Shown in pieces: positions 1 to 9,521 of a DNA stretch of 27,540 nt (position 1 is the stretch's first letter; each line of letters begins with the position of its first letter). Location: assembly GCA_009746045.1 (NCBI GenBank), contig RPFO01002260.1:1-27540 (forward strand). Reading direction: 5' to 3'. This DNA comes from Mesostigma viride. Taxonomy: Eukaryota; Streptophyta; Mesostigmatophyceae; Mesostigmatales; Mesostigmataceae. Both the position numbers and the translations under genes were made by a program. The notes beneath the pieces were generated by a model. That model had not been told where the DNA came from, ran no database searches, and worked only from the letters and a program-made list of their open reading frames with translations.

Positions 1-420
1 TGGTGAGCACCATTGCTGCGATCGCTCTCCCACCATTTACGAGCCATACACTACGAGCCATACACTATGCTCAGCCCAAGGTTACCATGTAAATTTATGC
101 CAAGAACTCAGCAAGTATACGTGTAAAAACCTTAGAAAGACTGCCCAAGCAATAGAGGCAACTGCAGCCTGCAAACTTGGCAGCAAATCATACATGTTGT
201 CTGCCAAGCATTCACATCCTATCCAGCTTGCCTTGCTGCACACATAGCAGGGAAGTCTTAATGGTTATAGCTCAAGGAAAGCAATGGAAACACCTATCTA
301 ATGCAATGCCACTCATGCAGTATGGCCGGCAAAAGAACCACTCTCACCTTCCTTTCCAATATGGCAATGCGCTAAGAAGCTGATGCCAGCTTGTTAGTAT
401 CTTGGCACATGCCGGATGTC
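1..420. other. Stretch without recognisable gene
   Basis: No coding region here is supported: the only ORF over 60 codons is short, cysteine- and histidine-rich and looks like chance. A 14-bp word containing gagccatacacta occurs twice in tandem near 43-67. The part around 345-395 faintly resembles the segment near 2975-3015 of the duplicated unit, too weakly to call a copy. Confidence 0.5.
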
Positions 421-755
421 CACTAGGAGTTAATTTGAAGCCCCCGTAACCTGTCCGGTAACTTCGACGCCCCCGTAACCTGCCCGGTAACTTCGACGGG
501 CCAGGTTACGGGTCCGTATTCGTTGGCGGTTTGGGTTACCGGACCGGTTACGGTACCATTCGGAATATTGGCCCCGAGATTCGGTACGGCCCAGTAACTG
601 GGCCGGTTATGTTTACGGGGGCGTGAACGGCTTCGGTTCAGGTTACGTTGGGGTATACGGGACGGGTCAGGTAGTGGTTACGGCGCCATAGCTGCCCCAA
701 TATTAGGCACTGGGGTGGTTACGGAGCCGTTATCGTTAACTGGATCGTAAACCGC
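421..755 (+). repeat. GTTAC/GTAAC-rich repeat element, copy A
   Basis: The stretch is built from many copies of the words GTTACNGG and CCNGTAAC in both orientations, spaced irregularly by roughly 10-25 bases, so it is full of short inverted repeats. It opens with CACTAGGAGTTAATTT. The exact reverse complement of that word closes the related array at 723-738 of the 16-kb block (16723-16738). The shared end makes this a defined dispersed element with an edge, not random low complexity. No ORF is convincing. The family is unknown to me; the right boundary is an estimate. Confidence 0.6.
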
Positions 756-1500
756 GACATAGCTGGCAGCTCAGCTTGTTCGTTATAATATTCCCGAAAA
801 CGTTAGTGTTTTCGTTTTTTGAGTTTCGCTTTTAATTGTCCGGCATTGACGTGAATAAATATGGGGGTGCGAAATCCGTCTGTTTCTTGCTTCATGCAAT
901 GCATATCTTTGTCGTCAGATAATCAGCTCTTTAGGCTATGCCCGACCTTCCTATACTGCCAGCCTGCGGCAATGAGCCAGCAGAAGATATGGCGTGCCCA
1001 AGATTCCGCGCGAAGGCCGCTAATGGTCTTCCGGATGTGCAGTAAGTGCGGTAAAAGCTGCGAAAATTGCTTATAATGCCTGTAGGAAGCTCTTTGCGAC
1101 AGTGTTTCCAAGCGAGTTCATTGTTCTTTTGACGCCAGATACAAAAGGCAAAGGGGGGCATCGTTTTTATTAGTCGGCAGTGCGGTTTCGAGAAGTGATG
1201 AGTCGGGCAGACGACCTCGCCACGACACCCTCGGCCCAAGCTTCGCATATCCCGGCAGCCATAAAGAAGCGCAGATTAAGCCAGGTGAGCGAGCCAGAGG
1301 GCCCAGAATCGTTGCTAACGCAAGGCAGCTTCTAAAAGGGTAGAAAGCTGGGTTGTTAAGACTTTCTCAAGAGCATGGTGCAGTGGTTATTGCCACCTTG
1401 TCCAGAGATTTGCCCTTGTCTTTCTGATTTAAAGACTGTTTTAAAGAGGGATGGGAGAACGTTTCCAACGTTGTAGCTTATTCATTACTGTGAAGAAAGA
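756..1500. other. Stretch without recognisable gene
   Basis: Overlapping short ORFs occur on both strands at about 860-1250, but none resembles a known domain and they shadow each other. I see no repeat, RNA or splice pattern that I can support. Confidence 0.45.
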
Positions 1501-1952
1501 GCCTTTTCAGTTGCTGACAATGAGATGGAAACTGTCTCATGCAAATTAACCAGGCAATGCAAGTGATGCAAGGTGAGGCCATGCATGGCTGATATTGCCT
1601 TCATGCGTGAGTTGAGCAGGAGACTGGCTGGGTGTGTGGCTGGCTAGGTGAGCGGGGCGTGTATGGGGTGTTGCAATGGTGAGGGCATGCGAGGCGGGCA
1701 CATGCCTGGCTGGTTTGGGTGTTGGGTAGTTAGGTGGTTCGGTGATTGTGTTGTTGAGTGGTTAGGTGGTTAGGTGGTTGTATAGCTGGGTGATTGGTTG
1801 TTTGGTTGTTTGATTGCCCAGAGAGCCTTGGGTGGGAGGCTTGGGCTATAGATGCTTCAAGGGATGCCTAGGCGTGGGTGGGTTCAATGGCAGGTGGGTG
1901 GCTGATAGGTGGATGCTTTGGTAAATGGCTGGCTGCGTAGGTGGGAGCACAG
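1501..1952. repeat. GT-rich low-complexity DNA
   Basis: The plus strand becomes dominated by GGTGG, GGTTGG and TTGGTT words, with almost no C-rich runs. Long ORFs here, especially those on the minus strand rich in Pro, Thr and His, are artefacts of this composition. It leads into the duplicated segment that starts near 1953. Confidence 0.5.
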
Positions 1953-3270
1953 GCAGTTGGAGAGGGTGGGTGGCTGGCTGGCTGGTCATGGTGGGTGGAT
2001 GAGTGCAAGGGCGGTCGGTTATTGGCAGATGCCCAGGTGGCTGGGTGATGATAGGCTTTGGGGACTTTGAAGTGGGTGGGTTGTTGGATGCATGAGTGAA
2101 ACAACTGCACGTTTTTGAGGGTGGTGTGTTGGTGGTTGGTTGGTTAGGGATGTATGTGTGTGTGTGGGTTGGTGGGTGGGCCATTGGTGGCTGGTGGCTG
2201 GTGGATGTGTAGATGACTAGATGTGGGTGGGTGGGCGAAGGGACGGGTAGATGGACGGGTGGGCGCACAGATATGGATGCGTGGATGGGTTTATGGTTGG
2301 GACCGACTCACCTATCACGGGTGAAGGGCTGTGCAGGTTTGGGGTGAGGTAGGTGCCGGGGTGCTGGCTGAGAAAATGCATGCGTGGGTGGGTCAACTGT
2401 GGGTGGCCGGACGGGTGCATATGGGGCCAGCTGGCTGGGTGTTTAGGTGGTTGGGTGGTTGGGTGGTTGGCTCATTGGATGGGGGAATGCCTGCTTATTA
2501 CCTAGTTGGTGTGTGGGTTGCGCAGGTGCCTTGGTGGGTGGGTGGATGTCCAAGTGGGTTGGTAGGTGGTTGGGTGCCTAGGTGCACGCATGGTTGTATA
2601 AGTTGGGTAAGCACGTGCGCGGCTGGCTTGGTGGGTGGGTCACTGGGTGGGAGGACAGGTGGCTGTCTGGGTGCACGGGCGCGCGAGTGTGTGAGCAGTT
2701 GTGTGGGTGGGTGGCCAGGTGGCTGCATGGGTGGGCGACTGCATGGGTGGCTTGGTGCGCACAAAGTGCAAGAGATGGAGACATGGGATATGCCAATGCC
2801 ATATCATGTGAGCATACGTGGATGCCAGGTGACATGTGCCAGCGTTGGGGTCACTGCACCTTGATATGCTCGCTCGGCATATTCTCGACATGTATTACTG
2901 TACACGCAGTGTATATCATGCATGGTGCGTGTTGGTAGCATTCAAATGGCTGTGTTAGTGATGTGGCATGTATTATTCACCTTTCCTTCCCATTTTGCAA
3001 TGTGCCAAGTAGTTTAGAGGCACGGTGTCATGGGGTATACATATGGACATGCACTGCACATCACAGCTTTGTGGCATACTGGCAATGCCTACCTTACATG
3101 ATGGATTCTGCTAGCAATGGTCACCACTCAGGCATTCACATGCACCAAGGTTTTGCACACTGTTTGTACTAGTCATTCTTGAGTTGCCTGCAAAGATTTA
3201 AATGATGCGCCCCAGCTTGGAGAATGTTTTGGTGGGTAATGTTGTTAAAATTGTGGGTAAAAAAGCAAAA

Positions 3271-3302
3271 AATGGTGACAATTGCTGGCAAATGTCACCA
3301 TT
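3271..3302. repeat. Short inverted repeat (hairpin)
   Basis: Arms aatggtgaca and tgtcaccatt are perfectly complementary over 10 bp and separated by 12 bases. It lies within duplication copy 1. The equivalent place in copy 2 (around 7180-7210) has lost the symmetry. Confidence 0.6.
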
Positions 3303-3435
3303 TTGGGCTCTGCATGATCTGAATTTCTGCTCATGACTTGTTGAGACCTTGCTTCAGGTGCTGGCATGATGGCAATAAGTTTTGGTGGCATTCTGACATT
3401 ATTTGGGTTAAATATTGATTTTAAATGGCCATTAA

Positions 3436-3471
3436 TGACAAATGCTAGCAAAATTTTGCTAGCATTTGTCA
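3436..3471. repeat. Perfect 36-bp palindrome
   Basis: The half-site tgacaaatgctagcaaaa is followed directly by its exact reverse complement with no loop. The matching place in duplication copy 2, near 7500-7525, keeps only the right half (gttagcatttgtta) in degraded form. The inner words resemble the 3271-3302 hairpin (ttgctggcaaatgtcacc), so the two inverted repeats may be related ends of a small fold-back element. Confidence 0.75.
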
Positions 3472-3793
3472 CCAACTAGGGCTCCAAATGGCGTAGAACT
3501 TTGTACAAGGTCAGAACAACTATTATTCATCACCACTGCAAAGTTACAGCATAATCTGAGATCAACTATTGTTTCTATGCAAGTGCAAGTGGTTTAGGTG
3601 GCCAGTTTTGGCCTTGGATCTGGAGTTAACTTAAGCAGGGAGTACCATGTAAACTTAACATTTTGACTCAACTACTCCACCGCTAGCCAGACACATCCCG
3701 GGGAGTGGTGGGATCCAATCCTAGGTCAATCGGACAATAAACTTGCCATGGGCCATAATTTATGTAAAAAAAAGGCCATTTCAAGGTGTTGTG

Positions 3794-4014
3794 TCCATTG
3801 GCCATGTTTGTTGCCCATGTCAGTTAGCGCAGTTTAGGATGTGTTGTTTTGTTGTTTAGCTGGGTTGGCATAGGCCTTACACTCTAACCCAGGGGAAACA
3901 GAGAAAATGCTTGTTAGGCATGTGAATGCTACCATCAGTGTTCACATAGTTGCCATGCACCAAGTGCATTGTCGTGTCTGCCTCATCATCTGCCGGTTCA
4001 CCATGCGTTGATTT
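3794..4014 (+). repeat. 221-bp direct repeat, copy a
   Basis: This pairs with 4147-4367 at a constant offset of 353 bases with no internal gaps and about eight mismatches, roughly 96% identity. On the minus strand both copies keep an open frame of about 45 codons ending in the residues FPWVRV. Of five differences in that frame, four change the amino acid, which argues against selection on a protein. After the repeat, copy b lacks 6 bases relative to copy a before similarity ends. Confidence 0.85.
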
Positions 4015-4146
4015 CTGACTTTCCCTTGTTCTAATGATGTGACAATACTTCAATGTGCTGAGCCAACCATGCTTGATGTAATTTACTGCATGCAAGCTGC
4101 CATAATACCATGATCCTGTTGGATGATCCTACTTGGTTCCTTGTCC

Positions 4147-4367
4147 TCCATTGGCCATGTTTGTTGCCCATGTCAGTTAGGGCAGTTTAGGATGTGTTGT
4201 TTTGTTGTTTACCTTGGTTGGCATAGGCCTTACACTCTAACCCAGGGGAAACAAAGAAAATGCTTGTTAGGCATGTGAGTGCTACCATCAGTGTTCACAT
4301 GGTTGCCATGCACCCAGTGCATTGTCGTGTCTGCCTCAGCATCTGCCGGTTCACCATGCGTTGATTT
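4147..4367 (+). repeat. 221-bp direct repeat, copy b
   Basis: Second member of the pair described at 3794-4014. The 132 bases between the copies hold nothing I recognise. The high identity marks a recent local duplication, much younger than the 1.7-kb duplication that encloses it. Confidence 0.85.
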
Positions 4368-4429
4368 ATGCCTTGTTCCCCCGCTCCGCATTCGTTGGCA
4401 TTCCGTTTTGGCGTTGCCGTTGAATACAG

Positions 4430-5675
4430 GTGAGGGAATGCAAAGAACCGCTTGACTTCTCTGCAGCATCAGCAAAGTATGATGTACATGGCAACCCATG
4501 GAAGCGTGCGGCGGGGGCAAAATATATGCTACAGGAATTGAGAAAATGGCATCAACAAAATCGCACGCTGTGGAAGAGCCTTAAAGTGGTAAAACAACGC
4601 CACAATGGAGGTGTGACCAGTCGGCTTCAGGGAAGAGTAGCGGTGAGTCACTCTCTTATTTTAGTTGGCGGCAATTCATTGCTGTGATGCAGGCTGCCAT
4701 GCCAGCAGTCTTCCCTAATGTGTATGGTAGGAGTACAAGACTAAGGCAGTTATGTTGCTGGCCTCTGCACTGACCCTCCCGCTACATTGTTGGTAATGTT
4801 GCTGCTTGGTTGGCTTTCCTTTGACGTGCATATCGTCCAATTCTGTGATGCAGATTGAACGCCTAAGCAGCCACATCTATATCTGGAGCAAGGCATGAAC
4901 GGCAGCAGAAAAGAGAGAGGAAGAGAGGGAAAGAGAGGCTGCGGAGAAGCGCGAGGAACAGCTAAGATGCAAGAGGCAACGGGTGGAGGAACATGGCAAC
5001 GAAGCCAGCGGTAGTGGGAGCTGCGAGCGAGCACGTCAACTGCGGTGGATGCACACGTGGGGGAGGCACATGCGGGGCAAGCATGTGTAGGCCTGCAAAT
5101 CGTGCCAGGGCCCACCGTGATTGCAATTGCCGAGTTCCTGCTGAAGCGAGCACTGGCCTCCTTTCCGCAGTTGGCAGCCAAGGACGCGACAATCACGCTT
5201 GTGGAGAGTTTGTGTAAGGAAGAACCTGGACTCGGCATCGGGCAGTCCAGCGGTGGACCTGCTGAACAACACAGCCTGTGCCCTTGCGAATGCCGCGCTG
5301 CAGTTGGTCTCCAACTCCGTCCATCCATGTTGATGGCAAGGTTAGTTGTGCCACATTTTCTTCCTGTTTTGGGTATGACGCATCAATAATTGCCCCTTGT
5401 ATGTACGGGTGCGGTCGATTGACCTCCCTCCAGCAACATTGCAACATCCGTTACTGACGTCCACTGCGGCGGATGCGTTCCTCCAGCATGTTAGTTGCCT
5501 TGTGAGCTGTAATTGTGCAGGGTGTCGTCAGTACATCCGATGAGAAGGATAACAAGGAGCTCAAGTGTCACTGGTGTTGCCTGGTTGATGGCGCGCGTAA
5601 TATCCATGGGCATCAGCATATGGTCCCAAACACACTCAAACGGCTGGCCGAGTCGCTGGGAGAGGCAGTCCACAT
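4430..5675 (+). pseudogene. Exon-like remnants of an unidentified gene
   Basis: Several short stretches read like protein but do not join in one frame. A stretch of about 70 codons (4430-4643) lies between an acceptor-like tacag and a donor-like gtgagt. At 4905-5085 a charged Glu/Arg/Lys-rich stretch would form a coiled coil. At 5045-5330 there is an Ala/Leu-rich stretch whose good reading switches frame near 5215. At 5515-5690 another open stretch follows a gtgcag acceptor-like site. I recognise no domain. It may be a decayed multi-exon gene or transposon protein, or composition chance. Boundaries are guesses. Confidence 0.25.
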
Positions 5676-5701
5676 GCAGTTGGAGAGGGTGGGTGGGTGG
5701 G

Positions 5702-5878
5702 GTGGCGGGAGGGAGGGAGGGAGGGAGGGAGGGAGGGAGGGAGGGAGGGAGGGAGGGAGGAGGAGGGAGGGAGGGAGGAGGGAGGGAGGAGGGAGGGAGG
5801 GAGGGAGGGAGGGAGGGAGGGAGGGGGAGGGAGGGAGGAGGGAGGGAGGGAGGGAGGGAGGAGGGAGGGAGGGAGGGC
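5702..5878. repeat. GGGA/GGA microsatellite expansion
   Basis: About 175 bases consist only of GGGA and GGA units, with one GGGGGA. The expansion sits between ggtgggtggg and ggttatggtgggtgg, exactly where copy 1 has only ggctggctggctggtcatgg (about 1970-1990). It is therefore a localised gain in one duplicate. The G-rich strand can form G-quadruplexes. Confidence 0.9.
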
Positions 5879-7303
5879 GGGTGGGTGGGTGGTTATGGTG
5901 GGTGGATGGGTGCAAGGGTGGTTGCTTATAAGTGAATCGCCAGGTGGCTGGGGGATCGACGGGGTTTGGGAACTCCTAGGTGGGTGCATTGTTGGATGCC
6001 TGAGTGAAACTGTTGCATGGGCTGGAGGATTTGCACCGTTGGTTTGTGGCGGGTGGATGTGTAGCTGTGATTAGAAGTGGGTGGGGTGAGCGATGGGGAA
6101 GGTAGATGGGTGGGTGGGTGCACGGATATGGGTGGGTGGGTGGTTTTGTAGTTGGGATCGACTCACCTATCGCGGGTGGAGGGCTGTGCATGTTAGGGGT
6201 GAGATGGGTGGGTGACTGGCTGAGAGGATGTGGATGTGTGAGGGTGAGTGGGTGCAGGTCGGTGGGTATAAGGGTATGGGGGGAAAGAGTGGTCGAGTGG
6301 GAAGGGGCGTGGGTGGGTCAGGGGTGGGCGGCCTGGTGGGCACACATGGGGCCAGCTGGCTGGGTGGTTAGGTGGCTGCGTGGTTTTAGTAATGGGTGCC
6401 TGGATAAAAGGATGGGTGAATGCCTCCTTATTGCCTAGGTGGGTAGATTGCATATGTGGCTAGCTGGGTGGGTGGATGTCCCAGTGGGTGGGTATGTGGC
6501 TGGGTGCCTGGGTGCACGAGTGGTTAGATAGGTTGGTTTAGTAGGTGCGTGGCTGGCTGGCTGGGTCACCGGGTGGGTGGACCAGTGGGTGGCTGGGTAC
6601 TCAGGTGCGCAAGTGTATGAGTACTTGTGTGGGTGGGCCAGGTGGATGCATGGGTGGGTGACTGCATGGGTGACTCGGTACGCACAAAGGGCAACGGATA
6701 TAGACATGGGGATATGCCAATGCCTTGGGGTGAGCATACGTGGATGCCAGGTGACATGTGCCAGCCTGTCGCAGTTATACTATACCTTGGCGTTTGCTTG
6801 GCGTGTCGTTGCCAATAATTTCACACAGGATGTACATGGTACGTGTTGGTAGCAATCACATGGCTGTGTTAGTGAGTGATGTTGCATGTATTGTTCAGCT
6901 TTCTTTCCCATTTTGCAATGTGCCAAGGTTCTTAAGTAGTTTAGAAGTATGGTGTCATGGGGTATACATCAAGGAGACAACCAGCGCAGGCCAGAAATCG
7001 GGAGAATCCGGACCATGGTAGCTCACATGCATGTGCACTGCACATCACACATTTGTGGCATACTCGCAATGTCTACCTTACATCTTGCATTCTGTTAGGA
7101 ACAGTCGCCACTCAGGCATTCACATGCACCAGGGTTTCGCTCACTGTTTGTGCTGTAGTCATCGTTAAATCAAAAATCTTTACAAAGCCTGGCAATTGTC
7201 ATAATGTTGGGCTCCTTATGACATGAGATTTTGCACACGAAGTTTTGCGACCATGCTTCAGATGCTTGCATGATGACGACCAGTTTTGGTTGTAATATGA
7301 CAT

Positions 7304-7480
7304 GGTGGTGCAGGTGCCCTGGTGCACCTAGAGCAGGGGTAGCTTACATTCCCACCCTTGCATGAAGTAGCCTAGAATGTATTAAAAGCCATATGCCCCT
7401 TCTCAGGGATATGTGCTACATTTACTCCCAACGGAGTGATGTTGATAACTAATTAATTAATTAATGACATCATATTAATT
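7304..7480 (+). mobile_element. SINE-like (or short LINE-derived) insertion
   Basis: This 177-bp block is absent from duplication copy 1, which gives a natural empty site at tgacat (3394-3399). It is bounded by atgacat at 7297-7303 and 7474-7480, a probable 7-bp target-site duplication, and ends in a (TAAT)n tail. Just before the tail is atatgtgctacat, two bases, then the stem ACTCC / loop CAAC / GGAGT. The same layout ends the LINE at 7784-9310. I find no tRNA-like A/B box pair, so it could be a SINE borrowing the LINE tail or a severely 5'-truncated related LINE. Confidence 0.6.
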
Positions 7481-7770
7481 TTTAAAATCATTATTGATAG
7501 CAACACTACCTTGTTAGCATTTGTTACCATTCAGGGCTCCAAATGCCCTGAGGCGTTGTACAAGGTCTGAACAACCGTAATTCATTGTGGCTGTTAAGTT
7601 CCAGCTTCGTCGGGCATAATTCGTCTAACTATCTAAGTGCAAACGTTGTTTGGAAGGGACTCATTTTGGCCTTAATTAAGGATCTGGAGCAGGAGCACGT
7701 ATTCCATGGACTGATGGGGGTGGGTGCATTAGAACTGAGCCGCGAAGACTAGCTGATCTCACTCTAATCT

Positions 7771-7783
7771 TATATACCAAGTT
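7771..7783. repeat. Target-site duplication, left of LINE
   Basis: The 13-mer tatataccaagtt is repeated exactly at 9311-9323. The two copies frame a minus-strand LINE whose 3' tail starts immediately after this copy, as expected for target-primed reverse transcription. Confidence 0.85.
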
Positions 7784-7816
7784 AAATTAAATTAAATTAA
7801 ATTAAATTATAACATG

Positions 7817-7830
7817 CCTCCGTGGGGAGG
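7817..7830 (-). other. 3'-terminal hairpin of the LINE
   Basis: On the element's sense (minus) strand a perfect 5-bp stem CCTCC/GGAGG closes a four-base loop. It lies two bases after atatgtgctacat (7845-7833) and about ten bases before the tail. The SINE-like insertion has the same arrangement at 7409-7437. In known stringent LINEs such a 3' hairpin is what the RT recognises; that role here is inferred. Confidence 0.6.
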
Positions 7831-7917
7831 TCATGTAGCACATATTTCATGATGGATGGGGTGGAGGAAGCCGCGTGATCGAACTATCCTAACTCTATCT
7901 AGAAAAGCCTAACTACA

Positions 7918-9310
7918 CTACTCATCAAAACGCCTCCTCCGCTTGGGGGGAGGTGGCTTGCCCACAGGGTCGGGCGTGTGTGCCTTGACAATCTTCTTCC
8001 ACCGCTCCTTGTCCTGCATGGCAGTCCAAAGACGGGAGAGAGAGTGGATGCGGTACTCAAACTGGGCTGGGACCACTAGGTCGTCCAGCAACATCTGGGT
8101 ATAGGTCATGGCATGTTTCCCTACCTTTTTAGGAATGTTCTTGGGGCAGGCCAGGTCAAAATGTGCCGCCCCGGTTGGCCGAGCCGCTGGGGACCGGCCA
8201 GACCAAGGGCGGTGTCGACCTGGCTGGTGCGAGCAAGATGTCCTACAAATGCTATCCTACGCTGTCTAATCTCGTCCGAAATACGCGGCATACCGTGATA
8301 CAAAGACTCTAAGGACCTACGCTGAGAAAACCCGACATTCAGGACCTGTCGGAGCATCCGGGTTACCGTGCCGTCTAGCTTGGCTGCCAGTGTTGCCGTG
8401 AGTGTCCATGCCTCGGCGCCATACGTGAGCACCGTGAGGACGAGGACCTTGAAGAGCATGCGCTTGCGGTGCTCGTCCAGGCCCTTGGAGCGCCAGTAGG
8501 TGTTGAGCGAACGGAGCTTGGCCCAGGAAAGGCCGATGCGGGTGTCCACATCGTCGGCAGTGTCCGGAAGCCAACTCCCCAACAGCTTGAAGCGGTCGCG
8601 GAGTGGGACCTCCGTCCCGTCTAGCAGGCGCGGCAGCGGTGGGCGACTGGAGGCCCCAATCACCATCGCCTCAGTTTTGACACTAATCTCCAACCCCACC
8701 GCCCTCGCCTCCAGGCCCAGACAGTCCAGCCAGGTCTGAATGTGCTCGGGGCGCGCGATGAGGGTGGTGTCGTCCGCGTAAATCAGGTCAGCCAGGCGGT
8801 AACCCGTGCTAACCCCGCCGTGCCCACGCTCGTTAAGGATGTCCAAGCCTGGCTCGAACCCCTTAAGAGCAGTAAAGCGCGCACGTGCCTGGCGCATGAC
8901 GTGGTCCACGACAATAATGAACAGGTATGGAGACAGGACACAACCTTGCCACACCCCGTGGTGAAGGGGGAATGGTGGGTGGTGCCTTCCGCAGTCCGCA
9001 CTACTGCCTGTGAGCCCTCATACAGTCGGCGAATGGCAGCAATAAACGCTGGTGGCACGCGGTCCAGAGCTAGGATGGCCCAAAGAGCCTCCCAGAGGAC
9101 CGTGTCAAAGGCCTTGATATAGTCAACAAAAATGAGGACCAGCGGCAAACTGTCAGGGGGAAGGCGACGCACCTCTCCATCAACCGGCGCGCGACAAACA
9201 CAGCCATGACAGTGTTACGACACTACGGAAACCCATCTGAGACTCACCCAGGTGTGGGTCCAGCGCGGCGCGGAGCCTGTGCAGCATCATGCGCATGAAG
9301 ACCTTCAGCG
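7918..9310 (-). pseudogene. LINE reverse transcriptase, truncated and frameshifted
   Basis: This is the C-terminal part of a non-LTR retrotransposon polyprotein that would copy element RNA at a nicked target. Reading 9310 to 7918, the early RT block (LKVFMRMMLHRL, then GESQMGFR) comes first. Motif A follows as FVDYIKAFDTV (Asp codon near 9124), then QGCVLSPYLF, and the catalytic YADD at 8780-8769. The C-terminal region contains YGAEAWTLT, LDGTVTRMLRQ and the tail KRRRRFDE before the stop. No endonuclease domain is present because of 5' truncation. Frame breaks lie near 9215-9230, near 9165, at about 8955 in a four-base run, and at about 8145 in another four-base run; each fragment is otherwise readable. 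Confidence 0.88.
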
Positions 9311-9323
9311 TATATACCAAGTT
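9311..9323. repeat. Target-site duplication, right of LINE
   Basis: Exact second copy of tatataccaagtt (first at 7771-7783). It is followed by a further imperfect copy, atataccaagttgtctc, at 9336-9352, forming a short tandem repeat of about 26 bp that predates the LINE insertion. Confidence 0.85.
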
Positions 9324-9521
9324 GTCTCCTTGATAATATACCAAGTTGTCTCTCTTAATACAAAATCCTAACTACTCTACTCAGTCACGCACCCCTTCCT
9401 CCTGGCATGGGGGAGGGGGGGCTCTTACATCGCCATGCGTCCAGGCATGATTTGTCTCGCTTCATGTACCATGATTGCCTTTAATTTGACCAGTAATTAA
9501 TTAATTAATTAATTAAGAACA
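9324..9521 (-). mobile_element. Possible older LINE 3' remnant
   Basis: The word cctaactactctactca (about 9368-9384) nearly matches cctaactacactactca at 7908-7924, which spans the stop codon of the LINE. It is followed on the plus strand by a similar C/T- then G-rich stretch. The similarity is short, and the further reading is poor. A (TTAA)n microsatellite at 9494-9517 ends the block. If real, the LINE at 7784-9310 jumped into the 3' end of a relative. Confidence 0.3.

Larger units (their letters stand above)
1953..3655 (+). repeat. Large direct duplication, copy 1
   Basis: This segment matches 5676-7709 in the same orientation and order. Matching anchors include gcagttggagagggtgggtgg (1953 / 5676), the stretch around cgactcacctat (2308 / 6160), ggggccagctggctgggtg (2424 / 6349), catacgtggatgccaggtga (2814 / 6737), cattttgcaatgtgccaag (2991 / 6910) and ggcattcacatgcacca (3131 / 7112). 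The first part is GGTGG-rich; the second, from about 2770, is ordinary AT-balanced DNA. Identity is moderate, so the duplication is old. Copy 1 lacks both insertions found in copy 2. No coding function is evident. Confidence 0.8.
5676..7709 (+). repeat. Large direct duplication, copy 2
   Basis: This is the same segment as 1953-3655, in the same orientation. It is about 330 bp longer, and two insertions account for most of the difference: a GGGA/GGA expansion at 5702-5878 and a 177-bp SINE-like element at 7304-7480. Removing both leaves about 1.68 kb, close to copy 1. The long GGTGG-derived ORFs (Gly/Trp/Val on the plus strand, Pro/Thr/His on the minus) are compositional artefacts. The right edge fades after ggatctggag near 7681-7709. 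Confidence 0.8.
7784..9310 (-). mobile_element. 5'-truncated LINE retrotransposon
   Basis: On the minus strand the element runs from 9310 (truncated 5' end inside the RT domain) to a (TAATT)n tail at 7784-7808. Perfect 13-bp target-site duplications flank it at both ends. The 3' untranslated part (about 7809-7917) contains a hairpin, CCTCC / 4-base loop / GGAGG at 7817-7830. The RT core, followed by a YGAEAWTLT-type segment and a short basic C terminus, resembles non-LTR elements of the RTE/CR1-like group by general family knowledge. I cannot assign a clade. The coding part carries frameshifts, so the copy is dead. Confidence 0.88.

Noticed and set aside
340-415. Possible third copy of the duplicated segment
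   Set aside because: Only a caccttnc...gcaatg.gc.aag-type similarity over about 40 bases; too short and gapped to support.
1846-2891. Pro/Thr/His-rich minus-strand and Gly/Trp/Val-rich plus-strand ORFs
   Set aside because: Translations of GGTGG/GGCTGG low-complexity DNA in overlapping frames; the duplicated copy does not keep the frames.
4750-5328. 192-codon minus-strand ORF
   Set aside because: No domain or sensible composition; it overlaps plus-strand segments with coiled-coil and Ala/Leu-rich character that are more plausible.
5513-6453. Long ORFs through the GGGA tract and following GGTGG DNA
   Set aside because: Same compositional artefact; frames on both strands overlap one another.
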